NCBI GenBank assembly: GCA_032718475.1
Contig: JAUCBJ010007457.1
Span: forward strand, 27,705 to 91,704
Reading direction: 5' to 3'
DNA from: Nemertoderma westbladi
Lineage: Eukaryota > Xenacoelomorpha > Nemertodermatida > Nemertodermatidae
Length of the DNA stretch: 64,000 nt
Shown: one piece after another, positions 36,201 to 50,100 of the stretch
How positions within the stretch are numbered: the first letter of the stretch is position 1
How the letters are laid out: each line of letters begins with the position of its first letter
Position numbers and translations under genes: made by a program
The notes under the pieces: generated by a model
The model's input: the letters and a program-made list of their open reading frames with translations, nothing else
The model's database searches: none
Told to the model about the DNA's origin: nothing

Positions 36201-39200
36201 GAAAGAACGTAACTTTCACTAGCTGAGAAAGAACGTAACTTTCACTAGCTGAGAAAGAACGTAACTTTCCCTAGCTGAGAAAGAACGTAACTTTCACTAG
36301 CTGAGAAAGAACACAGCATTCACTAGCTGAGAAAGAACGTAACTTTCACTAGCTGAGAAATAACGTAACTTTCACTAGCTGAGAAAGAACGTAACTTTCA
36401 CTAGCTGAGAAAGAACGTAACTTTCCCTAGCTGAGAAAGAACGTAACTTTCACTAGCTGAGAAAGAACGTAACTTTCCCTAGCTGAGAAAGAACGTAACT
36501 TTCACTAGCTGAGAAAGAACGTAACTTTCACTAGCTGAGAAAGAACGTAACTTTCCCTAGCTGAGAAAGAACGTAACTTTCACTAGCTGAGAAAGAACGT
36601 AACTTTCACTAGCTGAGAAAGAACGTAACTTTCACTAGCTGAGAAAGAACGTAACTTTCCCTAGCTGAGAAAGAACGTAACTTTCACTAGCTGAGAAAGA
36701 ACACAACATTCACTAGCTGAGAAAGAACGTAACTTTCACTAGCTGAGAAAGAACACAACATTCACTAGCTGAGAAAGAACGTAACTTTCACTAGCTGAGA
36801 AAGAACGTAACTTTCACTAGCTGAGAAATAACGTAACTTTCACTAGCTGAGAAAGAACGTAACTTTCACTAGCTGAGAAAGAACACAACATTCACTAGCT
36901 GAGAAAGAACGTAACTTTCACTAGCTGAGAAAGAACGTAACTTTCACTAGCTGAGAAAGAACGTAACTTTCACTAGCTGAGAAAGAACTAACTTTCTCTA
37001 GCTGAGAAAGAACGCAACTTTCACTAGCTGAGAAAGAACGTAACTTTCCCTAGCTGAGAAAGAACGTAACTTTCACTAGCTGAGAAAGAACGTAACTTTC
37101 ACTAGCTGAGAAAGAACGTAACTTTCACTAGCTGAGAAAGAACGTAACTTTCACTAGCTGAGAAAGAACGTAACTTTCACTAGCTGAGAAAGAACACAAC
37201 ATTCACTAGCTGAGAAAGAACGTAACTTTCACTAGCTGAGAAAGAACGTAACTTTCACTAGCTGAGAAAGAACGTAACTTTCACTAGCTGAGAAAGAACT
37301 AACTTTCTCTAGCTGAGAAAGAACGCAACTTTCACTAGCTGAGAAAGAACGTAACTTTCCCTAGCTGAGAAAGAACGTAACTTTCACTAGCTGAGAAAGA
37401 ACGTAACTTTCACTAGCTGAGAAAGAACGTAACTTTCTTTAGCTGAGAAAGAACGTAACTTTCACTAGCTGAGAAAGAACGTAACTTTCACTAGCTGAGA
37501 AAGAACGTAACTTTCCCTAGCTGAGAAAGAACGTAACTTTCACTAGCTGAGAAAGAACACAACATTCACTAGCTGAGAAAGAACGTAACTTTCACTAGCT
37601 GAGAAAGAACGTAACTTTCACTAGCTGAGAAAGAACACAACATTCACTAGCTGAGAAAGAACGTAACTTTCACTAGCTGAGAAAGAACACAACATTCACT
37701 AGCTGAGAAAGAACGTAACTTTCACTAGCTGAGAAAGAACGTAACTTTCACTAGCTGAGAAATAACGTAACTTTCACTAGCTGAGAAAGAACGTAACTTT
37801 CACTAGCTGAGAAAGAACACAACATTCACTAGCTGAGAAAGAACGTAACTTTCACTAGCTGAGAAAGAACGTAACTTTCACTAGCTGAGAAAGAACGTAA
37901 CTTTCACTAGCTGAGAAAGAACGTAACTTTCCCTAGCTGAGAAAGAACGTAACTTTCACTAGCTGAGAAAGAACGTAACTTTCACTAGCTGAGAAAGAAC
38001 GTAACTTTCACTAGCTGAGAAAGAAAGTAACTTTCACTAGCTGAGAAAGAACACAACATTCACTAGCTGAGAAAGAACGTAACTTTCACTTGCTGAGAAA
38101 GAACGTAACATTCACCAGCTGAGAAAGAACGTAACTTTCACTAGCTGAGAAAGAACGTAACTTTCACTAGCTGAGAAAGAACACAACATTCACTAGCTGA
38201 GAAAGAACGTAACTTTCACTTGCTGAGAAAGAACGTAACATTCACCAGCTGAGAAAGAACGTAACTTTCACTAGCTGAGAAAGAACGTAACTGTCACTAG
38301 CTGAGAAAGAACGTAACTTTCACTAGCTGAGAAAGAACACAACATTCACTAGCTGAGAAAGAACGTAACTTTCACTAGCTGAGAAAGAACACAACATTCA
38401 CTAGCTGAGAAAGAACGTAACTTTCACCAGCTGAGAAAGAACGTAACTTTCACTAGCTGAGAAAGAACGTAACTTTCACTAGCTGAGAAAGAACTAACTT
38501 TCTCTAGCTGAGAAAGAACGTAACTATCACTTGCTGAGAAAGAACGTAACTTTCACTAGCTGAGAAAGAACACAACATTCACTAGCTGAGAAAGAACGTA
38601 ACTTTCACTTGCTGAGAAAGAACGTAACTTTCACTAGCTGAGAAAGAACTAACTTTCTCTAGCTGAGAAAGAACGTAACTTTCACTAGCTGAGAAAGAAC
38701 GTAACTTTCACTAGCTGAGAAAGAACACAACATTCACTAGCTGAGAAAGAACGTAACTTTCACTAGCTGAGAAAGAACGTAACTTTCACTAGCTGAGAAA
38801 GAACGTAACTTTCACTTGCTGAGAAAGAACGTAACATTCACCAGCTGAGAAAGAACGTAACTTTCACTAGCTGAGAAAGAACGTAACTTTCCCTAGCTGA
38901 GAAAGAACGTAACTTTCACTAGCTGAGAAAGAACTAACTTTCTCTAGCTGAGAAAGAACGTAACTTTCACTAGCTGAGAAAGAACGTAACTTTCACTAGC
39001 TGAGAAAGAACGTAACTTTCACTAGCTGAGAAAGAACGTAACTTTCACTAGCTGAGAAAGAACGTAACTTTCATTAGCTGAGAAAGAAAGTAACTTTCAC
39101 TAGCTGAGAAAGAACGTAACTTTCCCTAGCTGAGAAAGAACGTAACTTTCACTAGCTGAGAAAGAACACAACATTCACTAGCTGAGAAAGAACGTAACTT

Positions 39201-42200
39201 TCACTAGCTGAGAAAGAACGTAACTTTCCCTAGCTGAGAAAGAACGTAACTTTCACTAGCTGAGAAAGAACGTAACTTTCACTAGCTGAGAAAGAACGTA
39301 ACTTTCCCTAGCTGAGAAAGAACGTAACTTTCACTAGCTGAGAAAGAACTAACTTTCACTAGCTGAGAAAGAACGTAACTTTCACTAGCTGAGAAAGAAC
39401 ACAACATTCACTAGCTGAGAAAGAACGTAACTTTCACTAGCTGAGAAAGAACGTAACTTTCCCTAGCTGAGAAAGAACGTAACTTTCACTAGCTGAGAAA
39501 GAACGTAACTTTCACTAGCTGAGAAAGAACGTAACTTTCCCTAGCTGAGAAAGAACGTAACTTTCACTAGCTGAGAAAGAACTAACTTTCACTAGCTGAG
39601 AAAGAACTAACTTTCACTAGCTGAGAAAGAACGTAACTTTCACTAGCTGAGAAAGAACGTAACTTTCACTAGCTGAGAAAGAACGTAACTTTCACTAGCT
39701 GAGAAAGAACGTAACTTTCCCTAGCTGAGAAAGAACGTAACTTTCACTAGCTGAGAAAGAACTAACTTTCACTAGCTGAGAAAGAACGTAACTTTCACTA
39801 GCTGAGAAAGAACGTAACTTTCTCTAGCTGAGAAAGAACGTAACTTTCACTAGCTGAGAAAGAACGTAACTTTCACTAGCTGAGAAAGAACGTAACTTTC
39901 ACTAGCTGAGAAAGAACGTAACTTTCCCTAGCTGAGAAAGAACGTAACTTTCCCTAGCTGAGAAAGAACGTAACTTTCACTAGCTGAGAAAGAACGTAAC
40001 TTTCACTAGCTGAGAAAGAACGTAACTTTCACTAGCTGAGAAAGAACGTAACTTTCACTAGCTGAGAAAGAACGTAACTTTCACTAGCTGAGAAAGAACT
40101 AACTTTCTCTAGCTGAGAAAGAACGTAACTTTCACTAGCTGAGAAAGAACGTAACTTTCACTAGCTGAGAAAGAACGTAACTTTCACTAGCTGAGAAAGA
40201 ACGTAACTTTCACTAGCTGAGAAAGAACGTAACTTTCACTAGCTGAGAAAGAACACAACATTCACTAGCTGAGAAAGAACGTAACTTTCACTAGCTGAGA
40301 AAGAACACAACATTCACTAGCTGAGAAAGAACGTAACTTTCACTAGCTGAGAAAGAACGTAACTTTCACTAGCTGAGAAATAACGTAACTTTCACTAGCT
40401 GAGAAAGAACGTAACTTTCACTAGCTGAGAAAGAACACAACATTCACTAGCTGAGAAAGAACGTAACTTTCACTAGCTGAGAAAGAACGTAACTTTCACT
40501 AGCTGAGAAAGAACGTAACTTTCACTAGCTGAGAAAGAACGTAACTTTCCCTAGCTGAGAAAGAACGTAACTTTCACTAGCTGAGAAAGAACGTAACTTT
40601 CACTAGCTGAGAAAGAACGTAACTTTCACTAGCTGAGAAAGAAAGTAACTTTCACTAGCTGAGAAAGAACACAACATTCACTAGCTGAGAAAGAACGTAA
40701 CTTTCACTTGCTGAGAAAGAACGTAACATTCACCAGCTGAGAAAGAACGTAACTTTCACTAGCTGAGAAAGAACGTAACTTTCACTAGCTGAGAAAGAAC
40801 ACAACATTCACTAGCTGAGAAAGAACGTAACTTTCACTTGCTGAGAAAGAACGTAACATTCACCAGCTGAGAAAGAACGTAACTTTCACTAGCTGAGAAA
40901 GAACGTAACTGTCACTAGCTGAGAAAGAACGTAACTTTCACTAGCTGAGAAAGAACACAACATTCACTAGCTGAGAAAGAACGTAACTTTCACTAGCTGA
41001 GAAAGAACACAACATTCACTAGCTGAGAAAGAACGTAACTTTCACCAGCTGAGAAAGAACGTAACTTTCACTAGCTGAGAAAGAACGTAACTTTCACTAG
41101 CTGAGAAAGAACTAACTTTCTCTAGCTGAGAAAGAACGTAACTATCACTTGCTGAGAAAGAACGTAACTTTCACTAGCTGAGAAAGAACACAACATTCAC
41201 TAGCTGAGAAAGAACGTAACTTTCACTTGCTGAGAAAGAACGTAACTTTCACTAGCTGAGAAAGAACTAACTTTCTCTAGCTGAGAAAGAACGTAACTTT
41301 CACTAGCTGAGAAAGAACGTAACTTTCACTAGCTGAGAAAGAACACAACATTCACTAGCTGAGAAAGAACGTAACTTTCACTAGCTGAGAAAGAACGTAA
41401 CTTTCACTAGCTGAGAAAGAACGTAACTTTCACTTGCTGAGAAAGAACGTAACATTCACCAGCTGAGAAAGAACGTAACTTTCACTAGCTGAGAAAGAAC
41501 GTAACTTTCCCTAGCTGAGAAAGAACGTAACTTTCACTAGCTGAGAAAGAACTAACTTTCTCTAGCTGAGAAAGAACGTAACTTTCACTAGCTGAGAAAG
41601 AACGTAACTTTCACTAGCTGAGAAAGAACGTAACTTTCACTAGCTGAGAAAGAACGTAACTTTCACTAGCTGAGAAAGAACGTAACTTTCATTAGCTGAG
41701 AAAGAAAGTAACTTTCACTAGCTGAGAAAGAACGTAACTTTCCCTAGCTGAGAAAGAACGTAACTTTCACTAGCTGAGAAAGAACACAACATTCACTAGC
41801 TGAGAAAGAACGTAACTTTCACTAGCTGAGAAAGAACGTAACTTTCCCTAGCTGAGAAAGAACGTAACTTTCACTAGCTGAGAAAGAACGTAACTTTCAC
41901 TAGCTGAGAAAGAACGTAACTTTCCCTAGCTGAGAAAGAACGTAACTTTCACTAGCTGAGAAAGAACTAACTTTCACTAGCTGAGAAAGAACGTAACTTT
42001 CACTAGCTGAGAAAGAACACAACATTCACTAGCTGAGAAAGAACGTAACTTTCACTAGCTGAGAAAGAACGTAACTTTCCCTAGCTGAGAAAGAACGTAA
42101 CTTTCACTAGCTGAGAAAGAACGTAACTTTCACTAGCTGAGAAAGAACGTAACTTTCCCTAGCTGAGAAAGAACGTAACTTTCACTAGCTGAGAAAGAAC

Positions 42201-45200
42201 TAACTTTCACTAGCTGAGAAAGAACTAACTTTCACTAGCTGAGAAAGAACGTAACTTTCACTAGCTGAGAAAGAACGTAACTTTCACTAGCTGAGAAAGA
42301 ACGTAACTTTCACTAGCTGAGAAAGAACGTAACTTTCCCTAGCTGAGAAAGAACGTAACTTTCACTAGCTGAGAAAGAACTAACTTTCACTAGCTGAGAA
42401 AGAACGTAACTTTCACTAGCTGAGAAAGAACGTAACTTTCTCTAGCTGAGAAAGAACGTAACTTTCACTAGCTGAGAAAGAACGTAACTTTCACTAGCTG
42501 AGAAAGAACGTAACTTTCACTAGCTGAGAAAGAACGTAACTTTCCCTAGCTGAGAAAGAACGTAACTTTCCCTAGCTGAGAAAGAACGTAACTTTCACTA
42601 GCTGAGAAAGAACGTAACTTTCACTAGCTGAGAAAGAACGTAACTTTCACTAGCTGAGAAAGAACGTAACTTTCACTAGCTGAGAAAGAACGTAACTTTC
42701 ACTAGCTGAGAAAGAACTAACTTTCTCTAGCTGAGAAAGAACGTAACTTTCACTAGCTGAGAAAGAACGTAACTTTCACTAGCTGAGAAAGAACGTAACT
42801 TTCACTAGCTGAGAAAGAACGTAACTTTCACTAGCTGAGAAAGAACGTAACTTTCACTAGCTGAGAAAGAACGTAACTTTCACTAGCTGAGAAAGAACGT
42901 AACTTTCACTAGCTGAGAAAGAACGTAACTTTCACTAGCTGAGAAAGAACGTAACTTTCACTAGCTGAGAAAGAACGTAACTTTCACTAGCTGAGAAAGA
43001 ACGTAACTTTCACTAGCTGAGAAAGAACTAACTTTCTCTAGCTGAGAAAGAACGTAACTTTCACTAGCTGAGAAAGAACGTAACTTTCACTAGCTGAGAA
43101 AGAACGTAACTTTCACTAGCTGAGAAAGAACGTAACTTTCACTTGCTGAGAAAGAACGTAACATTCACCAGCTGAGAAAGAACGTAACTTTCACTAGCTG
43201 AGAAAGAACGTAACTTTCCCTAGCTGAGAAAGAACGTAACTTTCACTAGCTGAGAAAGAACTAACTTTCTCTAGCTGAGAAAGAACGTAACTTTCACTAG
43301 CTGAGAAAGAACGTAACTTTCACTAGCTGAGAAAGAACACAACATTCACTAGCTGAGAAAGAACACAACATTCACTAGCTGAGAAAGAACGTAACTTTCA
43401 CTTGCTGAGAAAGAACGTAACATTCACCAGCTGAGAAAGAACGTAACTTTCACTAGCTGAGAAAGAACGTAACTTTCCCTAGCTGAGAAAGAACGTAACT
43501 TTCACTAGCTGAGAAAGAACTAACTTTCTCTAGCTGAGAAAGAACGTAACTTTCACTAGCTGAGAAAGAACGTAACTTTCACTAGCTGAGAAAGAACACA
43601 ACATTCACTAGCTGAGAAAGAACGTAACTTTCACTAGCTGAGAAAGAACGTAACTTTCACTAGCTGAGAAAGAAAGTAACTTTCACTAGCTGAGAAAGAA
43701 CGTAACTTTCACTAGCTGAGAAAGAACTAACTTTCTCTAGCTGAGAAAGAACGTAACTTTCACTAGCTGAGAAAGAACGTAACTTTCACTAGCTGAGAAA
43801 GAACACAACATTCACTAGCTGAGAAAGAACGTAACTTTCACTAGCTGAGAAAGAACTAACTTTCTCTAGCTGAGAAAGAACGTAACTTTCACTAGCTGAG
43901 AAAGAACGTAACTTTCACTAGCTGAGAAAGAACGTAACTTTCACTAGCTGAGAAAGAACTAACATTCACTAGCTGAGAAAGAACACAACATTCACTAGCT
44001 GAGAAAGAACGTAACTTTCACTAGCTGAGAAAGAACACACCATTCACTAGCTGAGAAAGAACGTAACATTCACTTGCTGAGAAAGAACGTAACATTCACC
44101 AGCTGAGAAAGAACGTAACTTTCACTAGCTGAGAAAGAACGTAACTTTCACTAGCTGAGAAAGAACTAACATTCACTAGCTGAGAAAGAACACAACATTC
44201 ACTAGCTGAGAAAGAACGTAACTTTCACTAGCTGAGAAAGAACACAACATTCACTAGCTGAGAAAGAACGTAACATTCACTTGCTGAGAAAGAACGTAAC
44301 ATTCACCAGCTGAGAAAGAACGTAACTTTCACTAGCTGAGAAACAACGTAACTTTCACTAGCTGAGAAAGAACGTAACTTTCACTAGCTGAGAAAGAAAG
44401 TAACTTTCACTAGCTGAGAAAGAACGTAACTTTCACTAGCTGAGAAAGAACGTAACTTTCACTAGCTGAGAAAGAACGTAACTTTCACTAGCTGAGAAAG
44501 AACGTAACTTTCACTAGCTGAGAAAGAACGTAACTTTCACTAGCTGAGAAAGAACGTAACTTTCACTAGCTGAGAAAGAACTAACATTCACTAGCTGAGA
44601 AAGAACACAACATTCACTAGCTGAGAAAGAACGTAACTTTCACTAGCTGAGAAAGAACACAACATTCACTAGCTGAGAAAGAACGTAACATTCACTTGCT
44701 GAGAAAGAACGTAACATTCACCAGCTGAGAAAGAACGTAACTTTCACTAGCTGAGAAAGAACGTAACTTTCACTAGCTGAGAAAGAACGTAACTTTCACT
44801 AGCTGAGAAAGAACGTAACTTTCACTAGCTGAGAAAGAACACAACATTCACTAGCTGAGAAAGAACGTAACTTTCACTAGCTGAGAAAGAACGTAACTTT
44901 CACTAGCTGAGAAACAACGTAACTTTCACTAGCTGAGAAAGAACACAACATTCACTAGCTGAGAAAGAACGTAACTTTCACTAGCTGAGAAAGAACGTAA
45001 CTTTCACTAGCTGAGAAAGAACGTAACTTTCACTAGCTGAGAAAGAACGTAACTTTCACTAGCTGAGAAAGAACACAACATTCACTAGCTGAGAAAGAAC
45101 GTAACTTTCACTAGCTGAGAAAGAACTAACTTTCTCTAGCTGAGAAAGAACGTAACTTTCACTAGCTGAGAAAGAACGTAACTTTCACTAGCTGAGAAAG

Positions 45201-46021
45201 AACACAACATTCACTAGCTGAGAAAGAACGTAACTTTCACTTGCTGAGAAAGAAAGTAACTTTCACTAGCTGAGAAAGAACGTAACTTTCACTAGCTGAG
45301 AAAGAACTAACTTTCACTAGCTGAGAAAGAACTAACTTTCTCTAGCTGAGAAAGAACGTAACTTTCACTAGCTGAGAAAGAACGTAACTTTCACTAGCTG
45401 AGAAAGAACTAACATTCACTAGCTGAGAAAGAACACAACATTCACTAGCTGAGAAAGAACGTAACTTTCACTAGCTGAGAAAGAACACAACATTCACTAG
45501 CTGAGAAAGAACGTAACTTTCACTAGCTGAGAAAGAACGTAACTTTCACTAGCTGAGAAAGAACACAACATTCACTAGCTGAGAAAGAACGTAACTTTCA
45601 CTAGCTGAGAAAGAACGTAACTTTCACTAGCTGAGAAAGAACGTAACATTCACTAGCTGAGAAAGAACACAACATTCACTAGCTGAGAAAGAACGTAACT
45701 TTCACTAGCTGAGAAAGAACGTAACTTTCACTAGCTGAGAAAGAACGTAACATTCACTAGCTGAGAAAGAACGTAACTTTCACTAGCTGAGAAAGAACGT
45801 AACTTTCACTAGCTGAGAAAGAACGTAACTTTCATTAGCTCAGAAAGAACGTAACTTTCCCTAGCTGAGAAAGAACGTAACTTTCACTAGCTGAGAAAGA
45901 ACGTAACTTTCACTAGCTGAGAAACAACGTAACATTCACTAGCTGAGAAAGAACGTAACTTTCACTAGCTGAGAAAGAACGTAACTTTCCCTAGCTGAGA
46001 AAGAACGTAACTTTCACTAGC
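33207..46021. repeat. 26-bp satellite array, left part (~490 copies)
   Basis: Tandem 26-bp units with plus-strand core CACTAGCTGAGAAAGAAC, with recurrent variants (CCCTAGC, TTTAGC, ACACAACATTC, ACTAACTTTCTC). On the filamin sense strand every unit reads TTCTTTCTCAG, a pyrimidine tract plus AG. The array continues after the retrotransposon at 53981. It is intronic, between the CH1 and CH2 exons. Confidence 0.97.
37600..42700. repeat. Higher-order duplication with 2618-bp offset in the 26-bp array
   Basis: Rare variants recur 2618 bp apart. These include an AATAACG unit (37761 and 40379), a CTGTCACTAG unit (38291 and 40909), a TAACTATCAC unit (38521 and 41139) and a TTTCTCTAG unit near 39821 and 42439. 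A block of at least about 2.2 kb has therefore been duplicated in tandem. End points are approximate. Confidence 0.8.
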
Positions 46022-46847
46022 TGTAAGTGTCAAATCTGTTGCCTTCGTAATTGTTAATTAATTGTGGACCTAATTATTTTTGTGACACGCAAATAGCGGA
46101 TAGTACTGACATCCAGACTGGACCGGTGTCAAAAAGATGGAAACTTCTGATTTTAGATTTAGGACTAAGACCGGTTTGCCGGCACTAGAAGGAAAATTTA
46201 GGGTAATACTGACTGTCAGACTTCGAAATGTTGTAGATTGTTGTATATCGAATTCTAAATTATAATGATTATAAAAAACTGTTTATTATTATTAACCGTG
46301 TTTGATGCCGATATAGATATATGACAGAACCCACCTTTTGCCACAGTTTGGTGAGTGAAAACCCTGCAATATTATTGAGGTTGTTATTGATATATTATGA
46401 TACATTTATTAAGACCGGTACTATAGAAGGTAGGCTCTATAACGTTTGACATGTGTTTATTTGATACAGTTCTCATACGGTATTTAATTTATTCACATTG
46501 CTGTACTGATTGTAGTAAGGAAGTACCGGTATGATTATATTTTTGATTGTCATTATTTTTTTAGATAACCGCACTTCGCACTCCGCACTTCGCATTTTGT
46601 ACACCCTAACGCAATGAAATATGAAAGGATGCCCTGATACCGGTATATGACAATGTTTATGATATAATTATATGATAATGAAGCGAAATAAATAGACGAC
46701 CAGAGATAATTTGATAATAGATAATGTGCGCGTTTATTCATACTGTGGTAACCTATTTTTATGAATTTCACCCTAATTAATAGATCTACTAGAATTGACA
46801 TTCGATCTAACAGTGAATAGAAAGACCTCTGAAGCCTGACCCCTTCA
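46022..46847 (+). repeat. 5' LTR
   Basis: Begins TGTAAGTGTCAAATC and ends GACCCCTTCA; 826 bp. By comparison across the whole length it matches the 3' LTR except A versus G near 46793 (CTACTAGAATTG versus CTACTAGGATTG). It should contain the promoter and polyadenylation signals of the element, but I could not place them with confidence. The 82-codon minus ORF inside it (46553-46801) is present in both LTRs and is not a recognised protein. Confidence 0.96.
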
Positions 46848-47118
46848 ACGTTATCAAACTGTGATATAAGAATTGTAATTCGGGGGAGTGAATAACCTTT
46901 GAATAATTTGGGCCGATTGCCCTACTAAATTTGGAAATTCCCCAAATTTGGAAGATTTGTTAGCTTTGGGCTGATGTCCAAATTGGGTACTACTTACATT
47001 GATATGCTTGGACCGATTGTCCAAATCTGGAAGATTTCTTTTTACTAATTTGGACCGAATGTCCATATTTGGAACTTTCAGTTAGAATTTTGGACCAATG
47101 TCCTAATTTGATATACTT
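46848..47118 (+). promoter_or_regulatory. Retrotransposon leader with repeated dyad motifs
   Basis: Untranslated leader between the 5' LTR and the ORF. It holds five imperfect copies (near 46905, 46965, 47008, 47048 and 47088) of a motif like TTGGACCGATTGTCCAA, itself an inverted repeat. A primer-binding site should lie next to the LTR, but no clear TGG-starting site is visible at 46848. Role in packaging or translation is only a guess. Confidence 0.6.
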
Positions 47119-50100
47119 GTGATAATGTCTGGAATAGGAAATATTGCATCATTAAAAAAGTCCCGAAATGGTTATTTAGCCAATCTAACAAGAGCCTATA
47201 ATGAGGCAAAGAGATTAATGCAAGCTAATGCCGATTATGATCGTGTGAGGCTTGCGATCAAGACAATTGATGAAGTTTATGAGCGTTTTTGTTATGCGCA
47301 TGATTCTTATGTGTCAGCATTGGAAACTACTGCTGATATAGATGAAGCGAAAAAATATTTATTTAGCGTTAAACAAACAAAGAATGAGTTTCATGAAATT
47401 TATTTGAAATGGAAACTAGATAATTTTGGTGATGCAGATACAGATGTTGATGATATTTTGCCGAAACATTCTGTTAGCCAAGTGGGGTGTCAATCTACAG
47501 TGCTTAGTGATTTGGACAGAGCAAAGGCAGATGAGGATATTGCAGCTTACGAATTAGAACAAATTAAATTTAAACATGAATTGAGAGCTAGAAAGGCAAA
47601 ATTAGTAGAAGAAGAAGAACAGCTGGAAGCCAAAATGAAATGTGAGAAAGCTGCTATCAAAAGGCGATCTCTTGAGAGGTCAGAAGGGAAGCTTTCTAGA
47701 GCAAGCAGCGTTAAGCATAGACCAGGAAACAGTGTAGCAAATGTTATGGATCAATCATATAACAATAGAATGCCGACACGTGTGATTAACAATGCAGAAC
47801 AACTATCCGATTATCCATCACGATTGGATCCAAATGTACCATCCTGGACCCCACTACATGGTAACCAGCACTCTGAAGAAGGCATACAGTCTTATGGCGA
47901 ATTATTCAAGACAATGGCAAACATTATGACATTGCCACAGCCTGAGGTCGTACCATTTGCAGGCGACCCATCAGAATATTGGCAGTTCATGAGATCCTTT
48001 GAGGAACATATAGAGAGTAAAGCTCTAACAGATTCAGCCAAACTTAATTACCTTATTCACTATTGCCAAGGCAAGGCAAGAAAACTTATTAAAGACTATC
48101 CAATTCTAATTCCATCAGAAGGTTTTATACAGGCTAAACATACACTGTATGAACGATTCGGTCAACCTTATACGATAGCCCGAGCTCATATTGACCGTGT
48201 TACCAAGGGCAATCCATTGAGACCCAATGATCGACAAGGTCTCCTAGATTATGCTGACCAACTTAATTCATCCCAAATGGTATTATCCTCAATGGGTTAT
48301 CTAGCTGATATTAATGCAGTTGATAATTTGAGGCATATTGTAGAAAGACTTCCTCACTATATGAAATGTAAATGGCTTGAGAAGGCAAATAATATTCGTA
48401 AGACTAATCGGAGTCCCAATATTAACGACATTATATTATTTGTTAAAAACATTGCTCATGCAGTTAATGATGCTGAGTTTGGGACAATCTTAGATTCTAA
48501 AGATACTGGTGCTGCTAATGCTAATATAAAGAAAACCTTTGACTTCCGTAGTAATAGACCAGGAGATAAGACAAGGTCATTTCCTAGGACTACATCATTA
48601 GCAACATCTAGAGACATTCCGCAAAACTCCAATGATAGCTATGCCAGTAGAAATAGTTGTCATATATGTTTCCAGAATCATACACTTGATAGATGTTTTC
48701 AGTTTAGAGGGAAATCCAATAAAGAAAGGATCAATTTCTTGAGAAGAAGAGGTATATGTGATAATTGTTTTGACCGAGGTCACATTGCGTTGAATTGCCC
48801 TAAGAACCATAATTGTGAACGATGTGCAAGTAATCATAAGCATCATACACTTATGCATCCTTCAGATGAAGTTGATGATTCAAAGCAAAGGGTTGGATCC
48901 TCGACCTTTTCTAACCAAGGTTATTCAACACCAAAAACTACAAAACCAGCTGTTGAGAACATGAGAGAGGTACAATCAAAGGAAGAATCTATTTCAAGAA
49001 GGACCCATACACATCTTGCAAACACACTTCAACATTCTAAGGTTTGTCTTCCTATCATCCCAGTTCGAATTAGTAATCCCAGTAATGATATATATGTTGA
49101 TGTATATGCCTTGCTTGATGATGGATCTGATTCTTCATTTTGTACAAAAAGGGTTGCAGATATTCTAGGTATTTGTAGAAATGAAGAAAATTATTCCTTA
49201 ACAACTTTGAATTGTGAGAATGTAATGAAAAGAGGAGCAGTGGTTGAACTCATGGTAGCTCAGATTGATTCTATCGATGATACAAGTATTATTCACCTAC
49301 CAGAAGTTGTCACAACTGATAAATTACCCATCTCTCCTGATAAGATTCCTACGATGGCTGATATAACCAACTGGCCACATTTATCGAATATACATTTGAA
49401 TGAGTTGCAGGATAAAGAGGTTCATTTGCTCATTGGCTTAGATGTACCTGAAGCACTATGGACGGAAGAAGAACTCTATGGAGGTAAAAAGGAACCATTT
49501 GCTATAAAAACACCCTTTGGGTGGACACTGCGTGGTCCTGTAACCCACAAACGAATGAAACAACTTGATAAGTCAAAGAATATGTATTTATGTCACTATG
49601 ACAATTCTCCTAGGAATTCGAATGATTATAATTTAGAACTCCTAGTTAATAAATTTTGGGAATTAGAATCTTCTGGAATTTATTCTGACACATCAACCAC
49701 TATGTCTCTGAATGACAAGCGAGCCTTGAGTATTATGCAAGATTCTATTAAACTAGTGAATAATAACTACGTTTTAGCACTTCCATGGAAGTGTAACCCA
49801 CCTTCTTTAGAAAATAATATATCTATGGCAACAATGAGATTAAATAGCTTAAAGAGGAGGTTGATGAAAGATTCCGAGCTACATAACAAGTACACAGAAA
49901 TTATAGAAATGTATGAGGAAAAGGAATACGCAGAAAAAGTGCCTATTGAGGAACTGACAGATCCCTCATTAAAAGGCAAGATTTGGTACTTGGTGCATCA
50001 CCCAGTGTTTCACCCAAAGAAGCCAGGAAAAGTCAGAATAGTTTTTGACTGCTCTGCAAAATATAAAGATTGTTCATTAAATGATAAGTTGTTCCAAGGT

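Noticed and set aside
33207-46021. CRISPR array
   Set aside because: Units are contiguous 26-bp satellites without unique spacers, in an animal gene with introns. No cas genes.
46553-46801. 82-codon minus ORF repeated at 53686-53934
   Set aside because: Lies within both LTRs and is duplicated because the LTRs are. No recognisable protein features.
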